DNA of 8,615 nucleotides. Source: HGM11367 sp964600435. GTDB taxonomy: Bacteria > Bacillota > Clostridia > Christensenellales > UBA1242. Of the stretch, positions 1 to 7,064 are shown in pieces. A model generated the notes under the pieces. It was not told the DNA's origin, searched no databases, and saw only the letters and a program-made list of their open reading frames with translations. The position numbers and the translations under genes were made by a program. The stretch covers positions 1-8,615 of the forward strand of contig CAZRJB010000021.1 in the NCBI GenBank assembly GCA_964600435.1, in the 5' to 3' direction. How positions within the stretch are numbered: the stretch's first letter is position 1; every line of letters starts with the position of its first letter.

Positions 1-990
1 AATATGGTTAAAATCTGAAAGTGATTTAAACACAGCATTGTTAAAAACTCTATATACTTTTTGAGAATTTTCAAATTTTACTTCTAACTTATTTGGATGA
101 ACATTAACATCCAATTCTTCCTGTGGAAGATTTAAAAATAAAACAAAAATTGGAAACTTTCCCTTCATGCTAAAAGATTCATATGCATTTGAAACTGCAG
201 TGCTAACCAATGGATTATTACAAAATCTGTTGTTAACAAAAAGGTTTTGATAAGTTCTGTTTGACTTTGAATATTCTGGTTTTGAAATGAATCCAGAAAC
301 AGAATAGTTATTTAAAGAATAGTCCACCTTTAACATATTATCTGCAATTTCTTTACCATATATTGTGTATATATTATCAATTAAACTACTAGAAAATGTG
401 TTAAATATTTGTTTGCTGTCAACAATATATTTAAAAGATATATTGGAATTTCCAAGCATTAGTTTTTCTACATAGTTTGTTATGTCGTTTTCTTCTGTTT
501 TAGGTTTGCGTAAAAATTTTAGTCTTGCAGGAGTGTTATAAAAAATATTATCAACCTGAATTTTTGTTCCTTTAACACTTGCAACATCACAAACAGAAAT
601 TTCTTCTCCACCTTCTAGTTTTACCTGTGTGCCAACTTCACTATTTTCGGTTTTTGTTGTTATTGTTACTTTGCTTATGGCGGAGATTGTTGCTAATGCT
701 TCACCTCTAAAACCCATGGTGGAAAGTTGGTTTAAGTCATCAATTGTTTCTAGTTTGCTTGTTGCATGAGGAGTAAACGCCAATTTAATTTCATCTGATT
801 TAATTCCACAACCATTGTCTTGAACAGAAATGTAATCAATTCCGCCTTTTTTTATTTCTATAACAATTTCTGTTGCCCCTGCATCTAAACTGTTTTCAAC
901 CAGTTCTTTTACAACAGAAGCAGGTTTTTCAACAACTTCGCCTGCTGATATTTGATTAATTACTGTTTTGTTTAGTATTTTAATACTCAT
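1..990 (-). CDS. mutL: DNA mismatch repair protein MutL, N-terminal 330 residues (partial at left edge)
   Basis: MutL is the GHKL-family ATPase that links MutS mismatch recognition to strand incision. The frame is open from ATG at 990 to base 1, giving the first 330 residues. All ATPase motifs are visible: ELVENSLDAGA (residues 29-39, with E29 as the expected catalytic base), DNGCGI (58-63), FTPHATSKL (72-80) and GFRGEAL (93-99). They are followed by YNTPARLKF (151-159) and the NVHPNK loop (296-301), whose lysine K301 matches the ATP-contacting lysine of the family. The start is supported by AAAGGA at 999-1004, 8 nt upstream. The gene begins 4 nt after the mutS stop, so the two are probably translationally coupled. 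The linker and C-terminal dimerisation/endonuclease domain lie outside the window, so it cannot be seen whether the DQHAxxExxxxE endonuclease motif of non-E. coli MutLs is present. Nothing suggests decay. Identity is near certain. Confidence 0.97.
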   Translation of the reverse strand, partial: MSIKILNKTVINQISAGEVVEKPASVVKELVENSLDAGATEIVIEIKKGGIDYISVQDNGCGIKSDEIKLAFTPHATSKLETIDDLNQLSTMGFRGEALATISAISKVTITTKTENSEVGTQVKLEGGEEISVCDVASVKGTKIQVDNIFYNTPARLKFLRKPKTEENDITNYVEKLMLGNSNISFKYIVDSKQIFNTFSSSLIDNIYTIYGKEIADNMLKVDYSLNNYSVSGFISKPEYSKSNRTYQNLFVNNRFCNNPLVSTAVSNAYESFSMKGKFPIFVLFLNLPQEELDVNVHPNKLEVKFENSQKVYRVFNNAVFKSLSDFNHI

Positions 991-994
991 AAAA

Positions 995-3616
995 TTATTC
1001 CTTTACTTTTTGTATCAAATCACAAATTGTTTCAAATGCGCCAAGAGGAGTTACTTTGTTTATATCAATGTCTTTCAAAATTGCAATCACATTTGAATAT
1101 GACTTATCCTTTTTCAGAGTTTCTTCTGGCATGTTTGAAACTTTTTTTACAATGTGATTAGATAAATCATTCTTTTCCAACTCGTTTGAAATTTTTTTAG
1201 CTCTATCAATAACATCTTTATTTACACCGGCAAGCTCTGCAACTTCAATCCCGTAACTTTTGTTTGCGCCACCTCTGTTTATTTTTCTAAGGAACACCAA
1301 TTGGCCATTTATTTCTTTTATTGCAATTTGATAATTTTTAACTCCCGGCAAAAAACCTTCTAGTTCAGTAAGTTCGTGATAGTGTGTTGCAAACATTGTT
1401 TTACAATTCATTTTTGTGGCAATTTCTTCAACAACAGCCCATGCAATTGATAAACCATCATAGGTTGATGTTCCTCTGCCTATTTCGTCTAAAACAACAA
1501 GACTTTTGTTTGTTGCGTTTTTTAAAATGTTAGCAACTTCCATCATTTCAACCATAAATGTTGACTGTCCAACAGCCAAATCGTCACTTGCGCCAACACG
1601 TGTAAAAATTCTATCAGTTAATGAAATTTCAGCTCTTTTTGCAGGAACAAAGCATCCTATGTGTGCCATAAGGGTTATAATTGCAACTTGACGCATATAT
1701 GTGCTTTTTCCTGCCATGTTTGGTCCAGTTATTATCATAATTTTATTTTCATTACAATCTAAAATTGTGTTGTTTGGAATAAAAGAACTATTTTTGTTTA
1801 AATCTTCAACAACGGGATGCCTTCCCTCTTCTATAAAAATATGATCAATTTTTGAACTGACTTTTGGTTTAACATAGTTGTTGTTTATGGCAATTTCTGC
1901 AAACGAAAGCAAACAATCTAGTTCTGCAATAATTTTTGATGCTGTTTGAATTTTGGAACAATTTGCAAGCAACGCTTCTCTAATTTGCTTAAATAAAGAT
2001 TGTTCCAACTTTATTGCATTTTCATCAGCATTTTCAATTTTTTCCTGAAGTTCACGTAATTCTTCGGTTAAATATCTGTCACAATTAGCAACGGTTTGTT
2101 TTCTTATATATCTAATTGGAACATTAGAAGTGTTGGCTTTGTTTATTTCAATATAATAACCATATACTCTATTAAAAGCGATTTTTAGTGATTTAATTCC
2201 GGTTAGACCTCTCTCCTTTATTTCAAGATCGCTTATCCATTTTTGAACATTAGATTTAGCATTGCGGTAATCATCTAATTCCGAATTAAAACCATTAGCA
2301 ATAAAGCCACCACCGCTTAAAATTGCAGGCGGTTGCTCAACAAATGCTCTATTTAACATATCTGTTATATCTGAAAAATCTGGCATGGTGGAATAGTAGT
2401 TTTTAATTTTTGAACTTTCATATTTAGAAAGATATTCTTTTAATTTAGGAATTAACGCAAGCGAAGTTCTTAAAGAAACTGCATCCTTTGGTGTAAAGTT
2501 ACCATAAGCCACTCTTCCAGAAATACGCTCAATGTCTGTTATTTTGTTTAAAACAGACTTTAAATCGTCCCTTAAAACTATTTTTTTAATTAATTCTTCA
2601 ACTGCATTTAAACGATTATTAATTTTTCTTTCATTAAATAACGGTTCTTGAATCCAAGATTTCATCAATCTTGAACCCATTGAAGTTTTTGTTTTATCAA
2701 TAACAGAAATTAATGCACCTTTTTTTCGCCTATCTCTAAGTGTTTCAAAAATTTCTAAGTTTTTACGAGTGTTAACATCAATTTGCATATAATCCGAATT
2801 GATTTGCTTTAAAATGGTGTTTATATGAGTTAAAGAGCGTTTTTGCGTGTCTTCAAGATATGAAAGAAGTGCACCACCAGCAATTTGACCATATTGATAT
2901 TTTTTTATGTCATAAGCGTTTTCAAAATCTTGCCCAAAATATTTAACAAGTAAACATTTAGAAGATTCAACTGTGAAACAATCATCGTTGAACTTTGTAA
3001 ATTCTGGTAGTATGCTAAGTTTGATTGCAGATAGTTTTGTCTTTAAATCTGAATCCGATTTACAAATAATTTCAGAAGGCATTGAACGAATTAAAAAATC
3101 GTTTAAGCTATCAAAACAATCATCGCCGTCAAAATCAGAAATAACAAACTCGCCCGTTGTAAGTTCACAAAGAGCAACACCAATATGCTTTTCTTTTTGA
3201 AAAATAGAAGCAATATAGTTATATTGTTTCTCATCAATAACACCAGCATCAACAACTGTTCCTGCAGTTATAACCCTAACAACATCTCTTTCAACAATTT
3301 TTTTACCTTTTTGTGGTACTGTTGAAAGTTGCTCGCAAATGGCAATTTTATATCCCAAAGAAATAAGTTTGTTAATGTAAGAATCTACTGCATGATACGG
3401 AATGCCACACATTGGCGCTCTTTCCTTTAAGCCACAGTCTTTGCCTGTAAGAGTTAGATCTAAAACCTTAGACATGTTAACTGCATCTTCAAAAAAAAGT
3501 TCGTAGAAATCACCTAACCTATAAAATAACACACAATCTTTATATTGTTCTTTTGTGTTTATGTAATGTTGCATCATATCTGATATTTTGTTGTTTTCTT
3601 TTTTTGTTGTAGACAT
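995..3616 (-). CDS. mutS: DNA mismatch repair protein MutS
   Basis: MutS binds base-base mismatches and small loops as a clamp-like dimer and recruits MutL in an ATP-dependent way. The 873-residue product is full length for bacterial MutS1. The mismatch-reading motif GDFYE is at 35-39 (F37 and E39 correspond to the wedge Phe and Glu). Connector, core/lever (about 260-560) and clamp regions follow. The ATPase has Walker A GPNMAGKST (631-639), the signature stretch ASDDLAVGQSTFMVEM (676-691), Walker B LVVLDEIGRGTST (706-718) and ATHYHEL (743-749). The last 24 residues resemble the helical C-terminal tail used for dimer/tetramer contacts. The ATG at 3616 overlaps the miaB stop by one base (TAATG) and has AAAGGA 8 nt upstream. 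I do not see an obvious QLSLF-like beta-clamp motif after the ATPase. It is the middle gene of a miaB-mutS-mutL operon with no visible internal promoter. Confidence 0.98.
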   Translation of the reverse strand: MSTTKKENNKISDMMQHYINTKEQYKDCVLFYRLGDFYELFFEDAVNMSKVLDLTLTGKDCGLKERAPMCGIPYHAVDSYINKLISLGYKIAICEQLSTVPQKGKKIVERDVVRVITAGTVVDAGVIDEKQYNYIASIFQKEKHIGVALCELTTGEFVISDFDGDDCFDSLNDFLIRSMPSEIICKSDSDLKTKLSAIKLSILPEFTKFNDDCFTVESSKCLLVKYFGQDFENAYDIKKYQYGQIAGGALLSYLEDTQKRSLTHINTILKQINSDYMQIDVNTRKNLEIFETLRDRRKKGALISVIDKTKTSMGSRLMKSWIQEPLFNERKINNRLNAVEELIKKIVLRDDLKSVLNKITDIERISGRVAYGNFTPKDAVSLRTSLALIPKLKEYLSKYESSKIKNYYSTMPDFSDITDMLNRAFVEQPPAILSGGGFIANGFNSELDDYRNAKSNVQKWISDLEIKERGLTGIKSLKIAFNRVYGYYIEINKANTSNVPIRYIRKQTVANCDRYLTEELRELQEKIENADENAIKLEQSLFKQIREALLANCSKIQTASKIIAELDCLLSFAEIAINNNYVKPKVSSKIDHIFIEEGRHPVVEDLNKNSSFIPNNTILDCNENKIMIITGPNMAGKSTYMRQVAIITLMAHIGCFVPAKRAEISLTDRIFTRVGASDDLAVGQSTFMVEMMEVANILKNATNKSLVVLDEIGRGTSTYDGLSIAWAVVEEIATKMNCKTMFATHYHELTELEGFLPGVKNYQIAIKEINGQLVFLRKINRGGANKSYGIEVAELAGVNKDVIDRAKKISNELEKNDLSNHIVKKVSNMPEETLKKDKSYSNVIAILKDIDINKVTPLGAFETICDLIQKVKE
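999..1004 (-). promoter_or_regulatory. Ribosome binding site of mutL inside the mutS 3' end
   Basis: AAAGGA on the minus strand, 8 nt before the mutL ATG at 990 and overlapping the final Lys-Glu codons of mutS. Motif and spacing are the same as at mutS, consistent with coupled translation along one transcript. Confidence 0.8.
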
Positions 3617-4743
3617 TATTTGTTTCCTTTTTCTTTTTGTATTTGTTTTTCTAAATCTAAAATTTTATTAACTCTTAAATTTTTAACTTCTTCATCAACT
3701 TGATTTTCCATTTTTTCAGCAACTGTTCCGCTACGTTTTGAATACATAAATGCAAAAATTCCATCATATTTAACATAATTAACAAGGTCACATGTCAAAT
3801 TAAAATCCTCTTCCGTTTCACCTGGAAAACCAACAATTATGTCAGTGGTTAACCTAATGTTAGGAATTTTAGATTTTAACGTGTCAACAATAGAAACATA
3901 TTGCTCACGAGTGTATTTTCTGTTCATTAATTTAAGAATTTTATTGCTTCCACTTTGTGCTGGAAGATGTAATTCTTTTAAAATTTTATCTTGTGTTGCA
4001 ATGATATCAATCACTTCATTTGAAATATCTTTTGGATGGCTTGTCATGAAAGTTAGTTTAAAGTCGCCTTCTAAATCGCATATATCATTTAACAAACTAG
4101 CAAAATTAGAATTGTCTTCAGGGTTTATGTATGAGTTTACGTTTTGACCAAGAAGCGTTATTTGCTTATACTTATTCTCGCTTATAATTTTTTTACATTC
4201 GTTTAATATATCGCTTTTGTTTCTGCTAATTTCTCTGCCTCTAACATATGGAACAATGCAATATGAGCAAAAATTGTTGCAGCCATACATTATGTTAACC
4301 CAAGCGTTTTCTCCACTTGTTCTTGCAACTGGAATTTTTTCGTTTATACATTCAACCGTTTTGTTGTCTAAAATTCTTTTGTTGTTTTTGATTTTGTTTT
4401 TTATTAGTTGTGGCAAATCATATAAATTGTGTGTGCCAATAATTATGTCAATAAATGGAAAGGTTTTATACATTTTTTCTGCTACTTGCTTTTGTTGTGT
4501 CATGCAACCTGCAACCACAATAATTTTGTTAGGATTATTCCTTTTCATTTTTTTTAAATTACCAATGTTGCCAAGCGCTCTGTCTTCTGCCCCTTCTCTT
4601 ATTGCGCACGTGTTAAAAACAATAATGTCTGCCTTTTCTTTGCTTTGTGTTGGCTCATACCCTAAATTTTCAAGCATTCCTGCAATTTTTTCTGATTCAT
4701 GGACATTCATTTGACATCCAAATGTAACAATATTATAAAACAT
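3616..4743 (-). CDS. miaB: tRNA-2-methylthio-N6-dimethylallyladenosine synthase MiaB, without TRAM domain
   Basis: MiaB is a radical-SAM methylthiotransferase that converts i6A37 to ms2i6A37 in tRNAs reading UNN codons. From ATG at 4743 the product is 375 residues. The N-terminal methylthiotransferase domain has the three cysteines for the auxiliary Fe-S cluster: C10 (FGCQMN), C45 (NTCAIRE) and C80 (AGCMTQ). The radical-SAM CxxxCxxC motif is C155-C159-C162 (CNNFCSYC), followed by PYVRGREISR, LLGQNVNSY, TSHPKD and HLPAQSGSN, which favour MiaB over MtaB or RimO. The protein stops after YSKRSGT and a basic helix ending EKGNK, just where the RNA-binding TRAM domain normally begins, so it is about 60 residues short. 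I chose ATG 4743 because a strong GGAG (4751-4754) lies 7 nt upstream and the protein then begins at the conserved FYNIVTFGCQMN. A longer reading from TTG at 4779 lacks a ribosome site and overlaps the likely promoter. It is the first gene of the operon. Confidence 0.93.
   Translation of the reverse strand: MFYNIVTFGCQMNVHESEKIAGMLENLGYEPTQSKEKADIIVFNTCAIREGAEDRALGNIGNLKKMKRNNPNKIIVVAGCMTQQKQVAEKMYKTFPFIDIIIGTHNLYDLPQLIKNKIKNNKRILDNKTVECINEKIPVARTSGENAWVNIMYGCNNFCSYCIVPYVRGREISRNKSDILNECKKIISENKYKQITLLGQNVNSYINPEDNSNFASLLNDICDLEGDFKLTFMTSHPKDISNEVIDIIATQDKILKELHLPAQSGSNKILKLMNRKYTREQYVSIVDTLKSKIPNIRLTTDIIVGFPGETEEDFNLTCDLVNYVKYDGIFAFMYSKRSGTVAEKMENQVDEEVKNLRVNKILDLEKQIQKEKGNK
3625..3630 (-). 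promoter_or_regulatory. Ribosome binding site of mutS inside the miaB 3' end
   Basis: AAAGGA on the minus strand, 8 nt before the mutS ATG. It is encoded within the last MiaB codons (Lys-Gly of EKGNK), so ribosomes finishing miaB sit over the mutS start. Together with the TAATG overlap this suggests translational coupling. Confidence 0.8.
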
Positions 4744-4749
4744 AAAATT

Positions 4750-4755
4750 TCTCCG
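4750..4755 (-). promoter_or_regulatory. Ribosome binding site deciding the miaB start
   Basis: On the minus strand this reads CGGAGA, with GGAG 7 nt before the ATG at 4743. No comparable site precedes the longer in-frame TTG start at 4779, so the shorter start is preferred. Confidence 0.85.
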
Positions 4756-4761
4756 AGTATG

Positions 4762-4767
4762 ATTATA
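4762..4767 (-). promoter_or_regulatory. Candidate -10 box of the miaB-mutS-mutL promoter
   Basis: A consensus TATAAT on the minus strand, 18 nt before the miaB ATG. Transcription would start near 4755, giving a leader just long enough to include GGAG. No good -35 hexamer is found 16-18 nt upstream; that stretch is a T-run. The surrounding sequence is so AT-rich that chance TATAAT matches are expected, so this is tentative. Confidence 0.4.
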
Positions 4768-4785
4768 CATCATTTTCAAAAAAAT

Positions 4786-4794
4786 TGCTATAAT
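4786..4794 (+). promoter_or_regulatory. Candidate extended -10 promoter of the penicillin-binding protein gene
   Basis: TGCTATAAT is a consensus extended -10 (TGn plus TATAAT). It would start transcription near 4800, about 50 nt before the ATG at 4850. No clear -35 is seen, which is tolerable for an extended -10. It faces away from the miaB -10 at 4762-4767, so both promoters share one upstream region. The same TGCTATAAT occurs at the distal recA promoter. Confidence 0.5.
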
Positions 4795-4849
4795 TATTAT
4801 AAAATTTTATTATAGAATATTTTATATAACATAACAAATAATATTATTA

Positions 4850-7063
4850 ATGAAAAAAATCACCAAAGGACTAATAAAAATCACTTTATTTGTTACAAGC
4901 ATAGCAATAATTTTTTCTGTTGGGTATTTAGCATTTTTATATCTATTTTCACCTGTTGAGTTTAGTCCAGAAAAAATAACAGACTCCACACTTTCAATCA
5001 ATCTATATGATTCCGAACAAAGGCCATTAGAACACACTTTTGTTAATGGTGATTATGTAAAACTTAGTCAAATTCCAAAGCAAACAATAGAATGCTTTAT
5101 AAGCATTGAAGACAAAAAATTTTACAAACATAAAGGAATAAATTATAAAAGAATTATGGCTGCAGTTGTTAAAAATATATCATCTTTTAGTTTTAAAGAG
5201 GGTGCTTCCACAATTTCACAGCAACTAATTAAAAACACTCACCTAACAAGCGAAAAATCAATTAAACGAAAAATTAACGAAATAAAACTAACAAAAAAAC
5301 TAGAAACAGCGTTTTCTAAAGACCAAATTTTAGAATATTATCTCAATGTTATATATTTTGGAGATAATTGTTATGGAATTCAAAATGCAAGCAAACATTA
5401 TTTCTCAAAACCTGTTAGCAAGTTGTCTTTAGATGAAAGTGCCATTTTGGCAGGAATTATTAAATCACCAAACAAATATCATCCTATAAAACAATATAAC
5501 AATTGCATATCAAGAAGGAATGTTGTTTTAACTGAACTTTTTCAAGATGGAAAAATTGACAGCAGTATTTATGAAAAATATAAAAATGTGAAAACTGAGA
5601 TTGATTTGAACACTGAAAAAATTGAACTTAACTCTTATGCAAAAACAGCAATAAAAGAGGCAGAAAGCATTTTAAAAATGCCTGAAAAACAGATTGCGAT
5701 TGGTGGATATCGAATTTTTACTTATATGAACAAAGAAAAACAAAAAGCAATTGAGAATTCAATAGACAACTCAATTAATGAAGATTGTTCAATGATATCA
5801 ATGAATTCATCAACCGGAAATGTTGAAGCATATGTTGAAAAGAGCAATTTGCCACTTTATAACGTTGCAAGGCAACCAGCATCAACAATCAAACCAATTT
5901 TGGTTTATGCCCCTGCAATAAATGAAAATATTGTGTCACCAAGCACTGTGATTTTAGATGAAAACATTACTATCAATGGTTATCAACCAAAAAACATTGG
6001 AAACAAAGAACATGGCTATGTTAGTGTTAAAACAGCACTTTGCAAATCTTTGAACATTCCTGCAGTAAAAATTCTTGGATATGTTGGAATTGAAAAAGCA
6101 AAAACTTATTTGACAAGGCAAAATATTGTATTTGATGAAAAAGATTCAAATTTGGCATTGGCTTTAGGTGGCATGACTTATGGAATGACGTTAAAAGATT
6201 TAACAAATTGTTATCAAACTCTTGCAAACAATGGCAACTATATAAACTCAAAATTTATTGATTACATTGTTGACAAAAATGGAAAAGTTATATATAAAAA
6301 TGCTCATTATCAAAAAACAATTTATAGGCAAGACACAGCATATTTGGTTACGGACATTTTGCATTCAAGCACAAAAAATGGAACGGCGAAAAGATTGAAT
6401 GAATTAAACTATTATGTTGCATCAAAAACGGGTACATCTTCAGTTTCCAAAAACAATCTTGATGCATATAACATAAGTTACACAACAGAAGATGTTGTTG
6501 GTTGCTGGATTGGCAATTTAGATAATAGTTCTACACAAATTGTTGGTGGTGGATTACCATCATTGTTTGTTAAAAATTATTTTGAAAAAATCTATGCAAA
6601 GTCTCAGCCGGAAGCATTTCAAAAACCATCTTCAGTTGTTGTTATAGACATTGACACAATATCTAGAGATGTTGAGCATATTATTTACAAAGCGAACGAT
6701 TTGTTACCAGAAAGGTATCGAGAAAAAGCGCTATTTTCAAGGTTTAACCCACCTAAAGAAAAAGAATTGAACAAACTAACAATTGAGCCTGCAAAAATTA
6801 ACGGAAAAATTGACAACAATAAAGCAATAATAAATTTTGACGCGCTTGGTTTTTATTCATATGATGTTTACATTGTAACAAATGGAAAAGAAAAACTATT
6901 AACCACAATAACAAACAAAAATGGACTCGTGACTTACAAAGTAAATCAGAGCCCAAATATTCTGTGTAGATATTATGTAAAAACCAAAGCAAAAAATTAT
7001 AGAACAAACAGCGAGATTGAAAGTGATTCAAGCAATGTTTTAGAGTTATATTACAAAGGTTAA
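4850..7063 (+). CDS. Class A penicillin-binding protein (bifunctional glycosyltransferase/transpeptidase)
   Basis: This enzyme polymerises lipid II into glycan strands and cross-links stem peptides on the outer face of the membrane. The 737-residue product has a short Lys-rich cytoplasmic N-terminus and one membrane segment (about 10-33). The GT51 glycosyltransferase domain (about 65-235) shows SIEDKKFYKHKG (catalytic E87), GASTISQQ (118-125), RKINE (140-144, second Glu E144), ILEYYLNVIYFG (160-171) and LDESAILAG (194-202). The transpeptidase (about 285-580) has S345-T-I-K348, S400-L-N402 and K526-T-G-T, all intact; the residue before the active serine is Ala rather than the more common Gly. 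The tail (about 643-737) is beta-rich with YY and SN motifs and looks like an Ig/Fn3-type domain (inference). No Shine-Dalgarno precedes the start; the upstream frame closes at TAA 4832-4834 and the next Met is residue 103, so ATG 4850 is the only plausible start. The family is certain; the exact paralogue (PonA, PbpF or PbpG-like) is not. Confidence 0.95.
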   Translation: MKKITKGLIKITLFVTSIAIIFSVGYLAFLYLFSPVEFSPEKITDSTLSINLYDSEQRPLEHTFVNGDYVKLSQIPKQTIECFISIEDKKFYKHKGINYKRIMAAVVKNISSFSFKEGASTISQQLIKNTHLTSEKSIKRKINEIKLTKKLETAFSKDQILEYYLNVIYFGDNCYGIQNASKHYFSKPVSKLSLDESAILAGIIKSPNKYHPIKQYNNCISRRNVVLTELFQDGKIDSSIYEKYKNVKTEIDLNTEKIELNSYAKTAIKEAESILKMPEKQIAIGGYRIFTYMNKEKQKAIENSIDNSINEDCSMISMNSSTGNVEAYVEKSNLPLYNVARQPASTIKPILVYAPAINENIVSPSTVILDENITINGYQPKNIGNKEHGYVSVKTALCKSLNIPAVKILGYVGIEKAKTYLTRQNIVFDEKDSNLALALGGMTYGMTLKDLTNCYQTLANNGNYINSKFIDYIVDKNGKVIYKNAHYQKTIYRQDTAYLVTDILHSSTKNGTAKRLNELNYYVASKTGTSSVSKNNLDAYNISYTTEDVVGCWIGNLDNSSTQIVGGGLPSLFVKNYFEKIYAKSQPEAFQKPSSVVVIDIDTISRDVEHIIYKANDLLPERYREKALFSRFNPPKEKELNKLTIEPAKINGKIDNNKAIINFDALGFYSYDVYIVTNGKEKLLTTITNKNGLVTYKVNQSPNILCRYYVKTKAKNYRTNSEIESDSSNVLELYYKG

Positions 7064-7064
7064 A

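Noticed and set aside
241..260. MutL FVNNRF in place of the common FVNGR as a possible defect
   Set aside because: The residue after the Asn varies among MutL homologues and the surrounding motifs are intact, so it is not evidence of inactivation.
3839..4147. 102-codon open frame on the plus strand opposite miaB
   Set aside because: Lies wholly antisense to the MiaB radical-SAM domain with no independent coding evidence.
4217..4714. 165-codon open frame on the plus strand opposite miaB, with hydrophobic stretches
   Set aside because: It is the antisense of a clearly conserved MiaB sequence, has no ribosome site or recognisable domain, and its hydrophobicity follows from the opposing codons.
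4744..4779. Longer MiaB N-terminus starting at TTG 4779
   Set aside because: No ribosome site precedes it, the extra 12 residues are not family-like, and it would overlap the candidate -10; ATG 4743 has GGAG at ideal spacing.
4799..4810. 12-bp palindrome ATAAAATTTTAT in the divergent promoter region
   Set aside because: Pure A/T palindromes are common by chance in sequence of this composition, and it does not align with a promoter element convincingly.
4822..5037. 71-codon minus-strand open frame over the start of the penicillin-binding protein gene
   Set aside because: Low-complexity product from antisense of the membrane anchor region, with no ribosome site.
6027..7031. Two minus-strand open frames of 74 and 77 codons within the penicillin-binding protein gene
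   Set aside because: Both are overlapped by conserved transpeptidase and C-terminal sequence on the other strand, and neither has a ribosome site or known motif.
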